Source of the DNA: Dactylonectria macrodidyma
Taxonomy: Eukaryota; Ascomycota; Sordariomycetes; Hypocreales; Nectriaceae
Direction: 5' to 3'
Length of the DNA stretch: 64,000 nt
NCBI GenBank assembly: GCA_020744425.1
Contig: JAGMUV010000010.1
Span: 620,001 to 684,000, forward strand
Shown: piece by piece, positions 35,703 through 47,319 of the stretch
How the letters are laid out: each line of letters starts with the position of its first letter
Numbering within the stretch: position 1 is the stretch's first letter
Program-made: the position numbers and the translations under genes
Notes under the pieces: model-generated
The model's input: the letters and a program-made list of their open reading frames with translations, nothing else
Told to the model about the DNA's origin: nothing
Databases searched by the model: none

Positions 35703-36672
35703 TCATTTGAGATGAGAGTAATCTGTTCCATACGTGAGACTGACAGCCTCCGTCTCCCTGAGTGCCTGAAACTGCTGGATCTGCGAAGGATACCAGATGT
35801 AGAAGATGGCCATAGTGACAGCCATCAACACCGCATCGAAAACATACAGTGTCCACTCGTTTTTAAGGGGATAGGCATCAGCTCCCATGAGGTACTCAAT
35901 AATGCGAAAGGTGCATCTAATGAGAACGAGACCTGAAGTCACATATAGCATCACCATCATCTTTTCCCAGTCAAAACTCCCTGCAGGGCTGGTACCCGTC
36001 GCTGTCCTCCAGTTCGCGCTCGTCCGTCGGTAGCGGAGATGGAAGATGACTGACCCAGCAACGAAAAGCCCGAAAAAGAGTATCTGAATGATCAAGCCGC
36101 CGACAACGATGATTTCGCCTGTCTTCGGATCGTCGCCGGCAGCCATCAGACCAGCCCCCGAGCTCTGAATTAGGAAGGAGAAGACGTCGCCGACCACGAA
36201 GATAGTTGTGAGCCACTTCGCTCGAATAATGGAGCACATTTCGGCCTTGGGTCCGAGGCCACGCATGATTCGACCGAGAGTCATGTAAATCGAGGCGGCG
36301 AAGAGAGAGGGCGGAATCAGCAGGAAGACAGATTGGATGATGTAGGGCATGAGTTCGTCGGTTGCGTTATGAGCGGCGATTCGGCCGATGAAGCCTACGA
36401 CTTCCACTGTGGAGATTCCAATTAGTATCAGACGATACCATCAAATGTTGTGCTGGATTAACTCGGGACTTACTATATCCGCCGATAGTGAATGGAATGC
36501 AAAACCAGAGCCGGCAGCGGATCATCTTCCAGGTGTGTGCCGCGGATAAGAGAAGAAAAAGGACAGTGAAGATGACACCAGCTGCCATTGATGGAACGTA
36601 TTTCCATAGGTAAAAGTCGCCTTTAAATGGGAGAAGCTCGCCTCGTGATATGAGAACGTTCAGGCTGTCCAT
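35703..36672 (-). CDS. RTA1-like seven-helix membrane protein, copy 1
   Basis: 300 aa from two exons (36474-36672 and 35703-36406) with a 67-bp intron; GTAAGT donor, CACAG acceptor, phase 1. RTA1-like proteins are fungal seven-helix plasma- or vacuolar-membrane proteins linked to resistance to 7-aminocholesterol and to lipid translocation. Visible motifs: DFYLWKYVPS near the start, YIIQSVFLLIPPSLFAASIY in helix 3, GAGLMA, and FRIIEYLMG before the last loop. The short C-terminal tail is hydrophilic. The neighbour at 37926 is a paralogue in the same direction. Confidence 0.9.
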
Positions 36673-37000
36673 TTTGACGGTTGGTCGGAAGAAAGGTTCG
36701 GATTTTATTTCGGACTCGACTCTTTCGCGATGGACAGAGGTGGAAGAACCAAAGGTTGAAAGGCCGCGGAGAGACGAGTGTCAGCTCAATAAAATTGATT
36801 GTACGTGGTAATGAGATGAGAGGAAATAAAGAGAAGGAACTGAGAGAAAGAGAGAAGGATTGCGAATGCTCACTGGAAATAGTCCAAGATCCATTCAGGG
36901 CATTGTGATATTTACATGTTTTTGGTTCATCTTTCTAGAGGCTGTATGCCGGCCCAAAAATACCATCCGAGCATTTAATACGAAGACGCTTACCAGAATT
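36673..37000. other. Promoter of RTA1-like copy 1
   Basis: About 330 bp, purine-rich on the + strand (36680-36900; pyrimidine-rich as read toward the gene), which is common upstream of fungal starts. Nothing else recognised. Confidence 0.4.
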
Positions 37001-37356
37001 GTTATCAACACGCGGAACCCCTGACAGAGACAGGAACATGTGGACATGTGGGGAAGATTGATCGAATATATTACCACATTTGAAACGCCGAGGCACTGCA
37101 CTTACCACAACATTCCCGTGGCACCCAAATTGGTATCCGCAGTGGGCCTTATGCACGAACTATCTTCCGGTTGAAGATGGCTTTCCTCGTCATCATCGCA
37201 TGTCAGAACTAACCATGTCCCGGTAGGAGTTTCATCTCTTATCGGGACAGGAACGATCCGAGGTCTCTCCATATCATGACCAAAAAGATATGAGCTTTCG
37301 GTTATACATTTACGTTGCCACTTCATCGAATCTGCCACCCAGTCATCTCGTGCCAA
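37001..37356 (-). CDS. Possible small two-exon gene, unrecognised
   Basis: From ATG 37356 a frame of about 83 codons (MARDDWVADSMKW ... TGTWLVLTCDDDEE ...) runs to a good donor (GTAAGT, about 37110). An acceptor CTGTCAG near 37025 would add a few codons (GSAC) before a stop. The frame is also open 15 codons upstream of this ATG, so the start may be wrong or it may be the tail of a decayed gene. No domain recognised; chance cannot be excluded. Confidence 0.25.
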
Positions 37357-37925
37357 GCCATGGAAAGTGTTCCAGACCTCGGCTGTGCCGAGAGGTTTTA
37401 TGAGTTACTCGCGCTGACCTCCTAACTGCATAGAGACTTGGTGAATAAACGGCATAGGATAGGACGTGCCTCAAATCAACACAGCTCCCACTGCTGCCGT
37501 GTCACCCAATATTGCTAACCAGACTCAGAAGAAGAGAGCTCTGACAGATTACAGCCAGGTCAAATCGAGTTCAGAGGTCAAAGTCTAACAGAGTTAAGGA
37601 GCCATCTATCTGTCAGGGCATCATCTATTCGAGGAGGAGGAGCAATTCTATTGCCACCACTTGTTTTGGGTCAGTTCGATGTACAGAAACGTCCAGGTTG
37701 GCGACATGTCGTTACGCAATGAGACATGAGCGAATAGACTTCATAGCAATGTACTACTTAGTAAAGGCAAAGCCGAATACTGGTGAGAAAGCAAGCAAAA
37801 GTATTTCTACCGAACTTGCTCCCTCGTTGGATAATATCCGCCTTCCGTTCCGCCTCCACCAGTGAAAACCCTTCCATTATCAGTGTGGCCTGCAACCAGC
37901 TCCAATGACCTCTTCATCAAGCACA
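37357..37925. other. Intergenic between the RTA1-like genes
   Basis: About 570 bp with no gene. The right part is probably the 3' UTR of the second RTA1-like gene. Confidence 0.45.
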
Positions 37926-38916
37926 TCACGGCTTGCTAGAGCCAGAATTCCCCATTTCACCAATTTCCAAGGTATCCGCCTGTGATAGACTCTGCGCGCT
38001 TCGGATGCTCGAGGGGTAGTAAACATAGAAAATAGCCATCGCACCAGCCATTAAGACTCCGTCAAAGACATATAATGGCCATTCGTTCGAAAGCAAATAT
38101 GCGTCGGCGCCCATAACGTATTCAATAATACGGAAAATGGAGCGGGCGAGAATCAAGACGGAGACAGCGTAGAGCATGTTCATCATCGATCGCCAAGAAA
38201 CTTCGCCATTGCTTTCCTCCTGACGACGGCAAAAGAGTGACTTCCAGGTCGAAGCAGTCTGTTGTTTCGGACTGTGGTGGCAATATTTCATCTGAAAAGA
38301 CACAGCCGCAGCGACGAAGACGCCGAAAAACAGAATCTGGATAGCCAATCCCGACACGACAATGATTTCCCCCATCTTAGGGTCTGTCCCTGCAGCCATA
38401 AAGCCGGCACCACCACTTTGCACTAGAAAAGCAAAAATATCGCCAACGACAAAGATGGTGGTCAACCAGCGGACCTTGATGAACAGACAGGACTCAGCTT
38501 TCAGGCCAAGATTGCGAATAACTCGGCCGAGGGTCATGTAGATGGATGCAGCGAAGAGGGACGGCGGGATGAGGAGGAAAACGGATTGAATGACATATGG
38601 GCCAAGTTGATCGGTGGCCTTGTTCGCTGCTGCACGGCCTCCGTAGCCCGTGACTTCCACTATGATGCTGATCAGTTTGTGTATGGTAGCTCGAGAGTGA
38701 AGTGTACGCACGATAACCTCCAATGACAAAGGGGAGGCAGAACCACATCCTCTCTCGGTACATCCTCCAGGTATGCAAAATTGATAATGCTAGGAAGATG
38801 ATGAGAAAAATGATTGCTACAGGCATGGAGGGCACGAACTTCCAGAGATAGAAGTCATCTTTGTAGGGTAGGAGCTCTCGGGGTGATAACGAGACGAGCA
38901 TTGAGTCGGTTCCCAT
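37926..38916 (-). CDS. RTA1-like seven-helix membrane protein, copy 2
   Basis: 312 aa from two exons (38712-38916 and 37926-38659) with a 52-bp intron at the same place and phase as in copy 1 (after the GGY codons). The same landmarks occur: DDFYLWKFVPS, YVIQSVFLLIPPSLFAASIY, GAGFMAAG, FRIIEYVMGADAY. It differs in a longer loop with KSLFCRRQEES before helix 6 and in its tail. Shared intron, order and direction point to a local duplication, but divergence is high enough that it is not recent. Likely role, by family: membrane lipid or sterol-stress tolerance. Confidence 0.9.
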
Positions 38917-39560
38917 AACGGTCGGGACGGGATAGTTGCCTTGAAGAAGAATCGGAAGGAAGAACTTTCAAGAAATTTTCTGCCAAAAATGGAGACCTCA
39001 AAGAATGCCCGTTTGATATCGTGAGGTGAGTTCAGATGTAGGTGAATATGGTGGACGCTAGGCTTTGGAGGGCCAAGGCAATGCAATGGAAATGAAGCTT
39101 TCTTATCAACGAAAGAACAAGCGCTCTTCTCCCTGAGCCTCATCACCTTGAAAAACTCGGTCGGCTTGCCCGTCATCATCCACTGAGATAGTCCAAGCCA
39201 GTTTGATGGAATGGAGCTTCCGAAGGGGGACCTAATTTAGCTTTAGTCAGGATCCTCGGAAATCCGACGAAAATCAAGATATCCTCGTAAACATTCTGCA
39301 TTAGGTCTAGTGCTCGTATTCAATGCCACGATTGGTTAACCGGCCATGCCTGGGAACAGCTTCCGCGTGAAATTCTCGATCAAGAACCCAACACACCGAC
39401 TCCCATCTACCCGTCTTTCGTCGCACTCCCATCTCACTCTTCTTCGTCTTTTCCATCCTCGCATTCCTTCCCTCATCGCTCTTTTTTTCGTATTTCGCAT
39501 ACACTCATATCCCAGGCCGTCAGTGCTTCCCAACTTACTTGTAGAGCCTGAACGTGCTCT
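38917..39560. other. Upstream of RTA1-like copy 2
   Basis: About 640 bp, no supported gene. The part 39400-39540 (TCTTCGTC, CATCCTCGCATTCC) resembles the leader upstream of the Zn2Cys6 gene at 43430-43560, so it is probably the duplicated leader of the Zn2Cys6 relic that follows. Confidence 0.45.
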
Positions 39561-39720
39561 AAAGCCACGGCAAGGCCATCGTAAATCATCTGTCAACGGA
39601 TGCGCTGTCTGCAGGAAGCGCCACTTCAAATGTGATGAGCGGCGTCTAAAATGAGGCAACTACGAAATCTCGGAGAGGAACTACTACTATGTCACTCCTC
39701 AGCAGGTGTTGGATCCGATA
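39561..39720 (+). pseudogene. Decayed Zn2Cys6 DNA-binding domain (relic of the 43581 gene)
   Basis: RQGHRKSSVNGCAVCRKRHF then KCDERRLK is almost the same as the start of the regulator at 43581. The fourth cysteine codon region is lost: a TGA falls where KCGNC should continue and the next Cys are Tyr. Nothing of the rest of the protein follows. It is a dead partial duplicate. Confidence 0.78.
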
Positions 39721-41597
39721 CAGTCAATTCGATCAGGGCAATAGGGGTCAATACGATGTGGAGATCGATGATGATATTGATGTCTGAGGATCTAGGGAGA
39801 GATCGTGGTCATCAGTGATCCTATAACCCCTAGTCTATCAGGTCAACAAGAGCGCACGGCGAGCTTTGATAACCGCAATTCAAGCACTTTCCGTTTCCAC
39901 TTCGGGACAATCGAGGGGGTCGCAACCCCTCTTCGCCTTGAGGCATCCTTCTCTGTTGTATATAAATGTTTGCACAACAATCCCACATCAAGTTTCTAGT
40001 CTCCGCCCACAAATGTCATGATTTTAAAGGCCCTCCCTGCTCACATCAACCCAAAGCCCTGTTCTTGTTTCTCCGGCCGAGACCTAGAAGACTTCTCTTC
40101 CACTTCTTTCTCTCATACCCTGCCGTATTACAATCAGTCCAACCTGCCTGCCGCAGCATGCACCTGTGACCATAACCATCCAGCACACCACGCGGGCCCG
40201 ATTGCCCAGCCGCACTATCACCACTCGGACCCCCTGATGCGTCATATCTCAGTATGGTGCCGACTTCCCCGACATGATCCTCACTCATCCCGTGTGCTCC
40301 GGCGCTGCCCTTTCCCGAGGCTTTCATGATACACTCATTGTAAGATTCACGTCGGTTCGGGACGTGGGTTTCTTTGCTACAGAGGCAGACACAGTCATGA
40401 AAGCTGGTCTTATCCTTGGTCCAACTGTCTTCGGTGCTGGCGCCGCTATCGGCATTACTGGAGTCCAGCGTAGCGATAGTGTTGATAACATGGGACAAAC
40501 GACTACCAACCAATGATCGTCTAACTTGTCTTCTCTCATACGTCTGTCACGTCGTCACAGAACAAAATGGGCAAATATTGATGGAGTTTAAGAAGCAACT
40601 GTATTCATCGTGCAGGAACCCGGTAGCGGCAAATACGAGTCTCCGGGCATCCGATGCCAGGGGTATCTGCAGAGAAAGCGTACGATTAGGTATGATGCAT
40701 GGGCATTGAATCTTATCTTCGATATTGCGCCACAAAGCTAGGGGTCCAAATCAGCGAGTGTATGTACACATAACTGATTCCTGAATGGGTGATGCGAACC
40801 CGAAATACGAAACCGAACTGCATTCACGCTAGTTGGGGTCATTTCGCAATGGCCATGCAGTTGGCGATAGGCGCTTGGATGCACTCCACCACCCGCAATC
40901 TCCTGGAAGCGGTGGCTGAGACCGTATGTGCAGGGGTCACTCACGACGCGCAAGCTAGCAAGTCGATGTTCCGATCGCGTTTTGCACCGAGTCTGTCAAT
41001 TATGCATTAGCCATTGCCAAGTGGCTCATTTGGCTTCGGCGATCGCGCACCGATCCCCTTGTCTTCGGCCCTTGTCCAGAGGCAAAGACATGCTTAAAGT
41101 CTTTAAATCTTGCAACTATGAGGTGAATTTGGGCCTGGACATCTCCAATAAGTTTGTCTTGCATGAATCCTTCTAACTTGCCACACAATGATAACACAAT
41201 CTGACTTGATTGCATCATCCACATCATAATGCAAGATCCACGTCAAAGCGCGGTTGGCGAATGAATGCAGCTGCCGGTAATGCCATTCACCGACAGCTTT
41301 ATAGCCTGAGTATATTCCAAACCACTGAAACCGGACTACACTGCCTCGTGGTCTTACAAGGTCTATGTAGCTTGTTCCTTCGGACTCGGGTTGTTCATGG
41401 TACCCGAACATGAGATGAGAACACTGGGTGAACAAACCAAAGACTAAGGTATGAGCCACCGTGTTCCTCGCCAGAAACATTTAATATATAAGACCTCCGC
41501 GGCCGCCAGATTAAAGAAGATCATAAAGATCACACAGAACATCAGCTTCACTACACTGCAACACATCTCATAGAATATTCTCCGTTCGTTTTGAAAA
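39721..41597. other. 1.9-kb stretch without a supported gene
   Basis: Frames of up to 155 codons occur on both strands but overlap each other and show no domain. A good TATA box (TATATAAG, 41485-41492) lies about 105 bp upstream of the next gene's ATG and probably serves it. Confidence 0.45.
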
Positions 41598-42316
41598 ATG
41601 TCTATTCTTTCCATCATCCGATCCGAGATTCCCGCAGGCAGCAAGGACCACTTCCTCGCTGCTTGGCCAACTCTTCTAGGTGAACTTCAAGCACAGCCTG
41701 GCGTTCTCCATGCTGTTGCTGGCGAAGTCGTTGCCGAGGATGGCCAAAGAGTCGAGGAATTCAAAGTCATTCAGTATCTTGGTAATTTCGCCGGGCGAAA
41801 GTAAATTCTAGGCCGTTCAAAATAACTAACGTATTCGCTTCAGCCTTTCGAAACGCTGAGGACGAGGAAGTTTTCACCCAATCTGCCTGGGCTCAGGAAC
41901 ACAAAGCGAGACTCGAGAGCTCAGGCACTCCCGAGCCAGCTGTCGGGAGGTTTGAGTTCTCTAACTTTTCCCCCAGCTCATCACCGAAGCCTTTTCTTCA
42001 GCTAACGAGCATCACGTTGCCGAGCGAGAGCCAGGCAGAGGAAGCCCGCAAGGCATGGACAAATCTGATTACCATTCTGGGCAAGGAAACTCTTGGTGGC
42101 AAGCTTTTGAAGGACGATGTCTTCCATGGACTTGCCTTTGTCGGTTGGGACAGCCTAGAGGTATTTCTTACGTATACGAGTTGTTTCAAAACGAGCTCTG
42201 CTAACCCACAATTTTAGGAAGTAGAGAATGCTTATAAGGACCCTAAGGCTGCTGAGGCGCTTGCGGCGTATAAGAGCGTCGGGCAAGTCAGAAGCGTCCT
42301 TGTAAAGTTGTTGTAA
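41598..42316 (+). CDS. Small protein, probable dimeric alpha/beta-barrel (ABM-like) fold
   Basis: 199 aa from three exons (41598-41781, 41844-42160, 42218-42316) with introns of 62 and 57 bp; all phases fit (L-A-F across intron 1, E-E-V across intron 2). It starts MSILSIIRSEIPAGSKDHFL and has two similar halves, each beginning with a short strand and the helix of a ferredoxin-like unit (KDHFLAAWPTLLGEL and EEARKAWTNLITILG). This is the pattern of antibiotic-biosynthesis-monooxygenase-type or stress-response A/B barrel proteins. It has no signal peptide. No catalytic residue can be named, and the function is open. A TATATAAG box lies upstream. Confidence 0.75.
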
Positions 42317-42869
42317 GCACACATTGGGAAATAGCTAAGTCATTAGCCCATACAACCACAAGAGGATCATGGAGTATATGTTACTAGACAGTTTTACCAA
42401 GCTTAGCAAGGGGTCAGGAAACGTGCGGCAGCTCTGGTTTGAGTACGGCAATTGAATAGAACCTATAAGATTTATCGATGGAAATATGACAAAAATTTTC
42501 AAATATGTCAATGTTAAGTTGGTCCATGGCAGCATAAAAGCACCAAGGTTGTGTAGGGTCTGTACAAGTATAAGACACCTTTTTAAGGCCGGTCTTTGAG
42601 GGTGGGAGGGGTTCAACGGTAGTTGCTCTTAGTTACTTCAAATTATTATTTCAGTCTTGTGGGCAATGTTCCACGGAATGCTACTGAGCCCAATTTATCT
42701 CGGATCTTTCTCAAACTTTATTCCATGTTCCATTGCTATCTAGTTAGATCGCAGTCTGAGTCTCATCTCAATTGGATCTCTATGCGTTGCGCAGTTTCTA
42801 GTTGTGTTGTAGATTGAGTTACCTACCCTATACTTAACTAGCAAGCAGCCACTGTTATGTGATATCAGC
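42317..42869. other. Intergenic, no gene seen
   Basis: About 550 bp after the barrel-protein gene: probable 3' UTR and AT-richer DNA without a frame of interest. Confidence 0.45.
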
Positions 42870-42990
42870 TCAATCTGCCCGCGAGACGGTGCTTGGGATA
42901 GTTACCTTGACGTGTCGAGCCTCGCAACGGAGACATCCCTTTCGCGACTTCCGATGGCCGACCCGCTTGGCAGCCGTCATTTTGGTTGGA
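42870..42990 (-). pseudogene. Second decayed Zn2Cys6 domain
   Basis: The minus strand reads MTAAKRVGHRKSRKGCLRCE then ARHVK, the first half of a Zn2Cys6 cluster, up to a plausible donor (GTAACT). The following sequence gives no KCDE continuation. Its leader (YSHTNPKLCPP-like) is pyrimidine-rich as in the other copies. It faces away from the intact gene. It is a different subtype from the 39561 relic. Confidence 0.6.
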
Positions 42991-43580
42991 TTTTCAGTCG
43001 AGACTGAAGGGTGGGGAGGACATAGCTTCGGGTTCGTATGAGAATACGAGTGGGGAGTGGGTGGGAGGATGAGGGGCAAAGATGAGGGGCACAAGCCAGG
43101 TCAAACACAAGCCTGCCACACGTAAACGGGGCTTGGGTGGCCTGTGCCTTTCTCCGTCTCGTTCAAGATCAAACTTACACAAAGAATAGCTGGAAGTGGA
43201 TTGGTGTGGCCAACCTGTGTCAGGCGTCACAAGGGGAAGTAATAATAGCTTTAGTGGGGGAACTAGTTTTAAGCTCGCGCCAGGGGGCCCTCGTAAAGCT
43301 GACCGAATGGGTGATATACTCGTATTGTTGACTAAAGAAGCTTAGTCTTCGTACTTGTGACCAAGATAGGCTTGGTGGCTTGTCCATCGGAATCGCGCCT
43401 CCTGTCTCTCTATCTTCCACTCAATTTTCTCAATTTTTGATTCTTCACTCGCGTTCCCCGTGTTTCTTATCTTCGTTCCTTATGCTCTTCTATCCTCGCA
43501 TTTCCCCCTTCTCCATATTCAGACCTTGCACTTCCGCGTATCTACATCCCTGAGCGCTCGATCGACTGGTCGGTTCACAG
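42991..43580. other. Promoter of the Zn2Cys6 regulator
   Basis: About 590 bp. 43370-43560 is strongly CT-rich on the coding strand, a usual fungal pre-start leader. No gene seen. Confidence 0.45.
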
Positions 43581-44774
43581 ATGCATATGGACAGAGTTCG
43601 CCACCGTCAAGGCCATCGCAAGTCTCGCAACGGATGCGCCGTGTGCAAAAGGAGGCATATCAAATGCGATGAGCGGCGCCCAAAATGTGGGAACTGTGAC
43701 ATCTCGGAGAGGGAATGCATCTATGCGGCTCCCGAGAAGGCCAAACCTACTACATCTCCCTATGAACAAGAGCTCACCACCTCGGCATGGCTTCGGACGG
43801 CTTCCACATCGAGGGCAGCGCAATCGCCAGCCTCTCCCGACTTACATAATGTTACGTCTAATGAGTTATTCACACTCGATCATTTAACCCTACTCTGCCA
43901 TGTCCAGGAGAACATGAAGGATTGGATGATGGTGACAGACCAGATAAAGCCTCTAGCTGATATCTACATCAGCTCAGCATTGAAAACACCATACCTTATG
44001 AACCAGCTTCTCGCTTTGTCGGCGATGCACTACCGAACCATTAAGACAGAGCAGATGGACTGGTACACGCAGACTGCCACACAGCTTCGATCCCGAGCAC
44101 TGCGCGGCTTTAGCGATTCATTGAACGATACTTCCAACGCTAACGCAACCCCACATTTCCTCCTCTCCTCGCTTTTCGCGCTTCACTACCTTGCCGAAAC
44201 TATCGCCGATGCACGAGATCAAGACTTTCCTACCACGTTGAATCACATCTTGGAATATTTCCGTCTACATCGTGGAGCGCGCATCTTGGGCGAAAGGGCA
44301 TGGCCGAGTCTCTCCTCGGTGCTCAAAGAGTTGCTGGCTGCGGCCGTGGGGTGCGCCCCAGAGGGTCAACATACTTCCGAAGGGGCATGCGCTTTGATCT
44401 CCACGATGCTAAGGACATCTGAACTGAATAAGGACTCCCTCGAAGCTTGCGAAGAAGCAAACCAAGCTCTGGGTTTCGTGCTGCAACAGCTACAACGCCT
44501 GAGTGTGCATGCATTAATGGCATGGCCGAACATGATCCCGCCGCATTTCCTCACACTATTGGAGAGGCAAATCCCGGAAGCACTGGTAATCTTGTCACAT
44601 TATGCAGTCTTGTTATACAATTATAGAACATTTTGGTGTCTCGGAAACGTGGGAAAACGTCTTGTTGATGGCATTGCAGGCCTGTTGGCGGCATATTGGG
44701 CAACTTGGTTGCCCACTTTGGACAGCGAACAGTGTATCAATCCTGAGCTTGTGGAAACTCAGATGGAATTGTAG
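43581..44774 (+). CDS. Zn2Cys6 transcription factor (Upc2/sterol-uptake-regulator type)
   Basis: 397 aa in one exon from ATG 43581. The DNA-binding cluster is complete: C19-x2-C22-x6-C29-x6-C36-x2-C39-x6-C46, in the HRKSRNGC...KCDERRPKCGNC form common to sterol-uptake-control (Upc2-like) and related small regulators. A helical C-terminal domain follows (FTLDHLTLLCHV, YLMNQLLALSAMHYR), also family-typical. Length is normal for the group. Two decayed partial copies of the domain lie within 4 kb. The tandem RTA1-like genes nearby are plausible targets, but that is inference from distance only. Confidence 0.87.
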   Translation: MHMDRVRHRQGHRKSRNGCAVCKRRHIKCDERRPKCGNCDISERECIYAAPEKAKPTTSPYEQELTTSAWLRTASTSRAAQSPASPDLHNVTSNELFTLDHLTLLCHVQENMKDWMMVTDQIKPLADIYISSALKTPYLMNQLLALSAMHYRTIKTEQMDWYTQTATQLRSRALRGFSDSLNDTSNANATPHFLLSSLFALHYLAETIADARDQDFPTTLNHILEYFRLHRGARILGERAWPSLSSVLKELLAAAVGCAPEGQHTSEGACALISTMLRTSELNKDSLEACEEANQALGFVLQQLQRLSVHALMAWPNMIPPHFLTLLERQIPEALVILSHYAVLLYNYRTFWCLGNVGKRLVDGIAGLLAAYWATWLPTLDSEQCINPELVETQMEL

Positions 44775-45139
44775 CGATTGGGAGTTGTTACTTGTGTCAG
44801 AGTTAATTATGTATATCGCAAGCTCGCTATTCGTCGGTATTCAGAGGGAAACGATCCTTCAAGACAATAGTTCCTCAAACCTGTGAACGGTCCTTAAACA
44901 TTGAACCACAAGACTTTAGTAAGTATTAAAGCCTCCCATTTGCCCTTTTGAACATTATCACGCATGCATTTATCGTTCATATTAAATACATTCACTTCCA
45001 TCAAGTCTTGACGTGCTTGCATAAGTACAATTGTGTGTTGATCAAGTACCCTAAACGAGCCCTCGACAGTTGCATACTTCAAAGCATACATGACTGAAGT
45101 ACCATATCGGGCACTCTCAAGTGCTTGTTCCGCAGGTAC
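44775..45139. other. Convergent 3' region
   Basis: About 365 bp between two converging genes; both 3' UTRs should lie here. No gene seen. Confidence 0.5.
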
Positions 45140-47319
45140 CTATTCCAAGTTCCTTATCTCGTCGTCCGTAAGCTCTCGGGCCTTCTTCAGCAGATCCTCC
45201 AGAGTGGCACGTCGCTGGTCCCATCCTCCACCTAGAGGGTCATTCTGAGCAAGCTCCTGTACAGGCTCAGGCTCGGGATATGCAAAGTTATCGGTGCTTT
45301 GTCGATATTCTAGGCCAAGCCCTTGATTAGCATTTGGAGGAAAGAAAGGGCCCTCGTTTGGTGTGAACTGATAGCCGAGACACTCATCAATATTGACAGG
45401 TGGGAAAGATGCATAGTACTTATCGTACTTAGCATCTAGAGCATCATCCAAAGTTTGGATTTCCTTTCCATGACGAAGGTTGGGTGGCTGAATGACTTTC
45501 CAAGGCTGACGGCACGTTGATTCAGCGCAGGATTTTGTAACTAGTAGCAACGCATTAAGTCTCGACTTGACTCTCTGAATATGAGGGTCGGTGGAGTTGG
45601 CAAGGTTGTTCAACTCGTAAGGATCGTCCTAGAGAGTGGTGAGATACTTTTCCATCTAGAATAGTAAGCTGCATTGAAGAACGCACGAGAGTGTTGTATA
45701 ACTCGGTGTCATTGGTACACCATCTGGAATACATCCAAGAACTCTTCTCTGCGACATACCGCATGGTCTTATAGTCATTCTCCAGATAAAGACCAGGGAA
45801 ATACGGTGCGTAGTCACCATCCGCCCACAATTTCAGCTCGGTAAAAGCAGTGCCCCAGAACTCGACATTAATCGCTTCCTTCTTTTCGGCCAACTTGGGA
45901 TTAGAGGGGCTCATCCACGCTTTAAGAAGACTGGCCCCATCGAGAAAGGACGGCTGGTGTTTCTTGGGGAGACCAGCAATCTCGAGAAACGTGGGCGCAA
46001 AGTCAGTGACGGTGCTTGGAGTGTGCGAGACAATACCTTTCTTGACTCCAGGGCCTCTAACGATTAACGGGATGTTGGTATCCTCGACGTATGAGAGTAG
46101 CTTTCCGACGTGACGATGTGTTCCGAGATGGTAACCTTGGTCAGTAGAATAAATGACTGCAAACGTTAGCAGGACGGGGCAAAATAAGAGGAGAATAGTT
46201 TCCACACACTGTAAGTGTTATCAATAACGCCCTTATCTTCAAGCATCTTAACGACGTCTTCAATAATGTCATCCACACTCTGAAGAGCTTCTATTCGACG
46301 CTGATACAGATGATCAATTTCGCCAATTTGAGATGAGTTAAGTGATGGCAGCCCCCGTAACCAGCTAGGCTTGTGCTTTTGGTATTTGTATGGGGGGTTA
46401 AAGTTTGGCGTTCGTAGGACTGTACTACCAGCAAAGGTGTCGATATGACGGCTAGCTGGAGTTGGCGGATCCCGAAGATTCTCTACGTGAGGTGCTGTTG
46501 GAGAGATCATCAAGAAAAATGGATCCTCTTCTTCAATGAGAGATTCAAGGCGGGAGAGTCTAGTTAAGCTGAGGAAACGTAACATCGGTACGGGGTTGAG
46601 AAGCCTTACGCCTTGATTCGCATAACGTCTGTCTGGTGAAAGCCACGGTATATCTTGGGCCTGGCTCCATTCTCAGACATGACCACAGTATTGTGAGTGT
46701 TGATGTAAGGATCGAGCTACCACATTATTAGAGAGTTCCTGTGTATGATAAGACGAGCCTGAAATCCCGTACTAGAACATCAATGTGTCTCCAGCCCTGT
46801 GGGCCAGGAGAGTAGTTAAGCAAGGAATTGCCATTGAACAACTTTCCTACGTCTAACAAGGTCAACGTCAGTCAGGCCGATCGGAAAGGCGGACCAACAC
46901 TCGGCATTGTATCCGGCCTTGTCTAGCCAATGTGGTAGGTAGTTGTCGTTCTCTCCTAAGGCAACGAACTTAGGATATCCCCCACTATATCTCATGGTCA
47001 ATTCTCGACAAGTTAGTTAAAGAAGCAGTGGTTGTGCCTACCCAGGGGCTTTGATATTGGTGTTATTTGTGTTGTGTGCTGCTTGACCGCGCATCAAAGA
47101 CACGCGGCTGGGACAGCAGACAGCAACGGTGGCATAATAGTTCGTAAAAACAGTTCCTTTAGCAACTAGGTGCTTCTGGACTGCCTTTTGGTAATCAACA
47201 GAGCCGTGTCGGAGGTCTTGATCATCAGTAAAGATGAAGACAATATTAGGCTTAGTCTTGGCCGCATAAGTAGACAGACTGTACCAAACGACAGCTATGA
47301 AAACCGCAGTGAATCTCAT
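45140..47319 (-). CDS. Secreted arylsulfatase
   Basis: 622 aa from seven exons: 47042-47319, 46899-46984, 46773-46852, 46610-46716, 46210-46568, 45687-46156 and 45140-45628. The introns are 41-58 bp and every junction keeps phase. It hydrolyses sulfate esters. A signal peptide (MRFTAVFIAVVWYSLSTYA) is followed by the metal site IFTDDQD (D32, D33) and the formylglycine motif C68-x-P-S-R with VSLMRG. Further landmarks: YSPGPQGWRHID, ISPTAPH, STDQGYHLGTHR and RGPGV. All catalytic landmarks are present. I chose ATG 47319 because it opens the signal peptide; the frame is open 36 codons further up. The GH3 pseudogene is divergent, suggesting former co-regulation in glycan or phenol-sulfate use. Confidence 0.9.

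Noticed and set aside
41103..41480. 125-codon minus-strand frame
   Set aside because: No recognisable domain; lies in the promoter region of the gene at 41598 and overlaps its TATA side.
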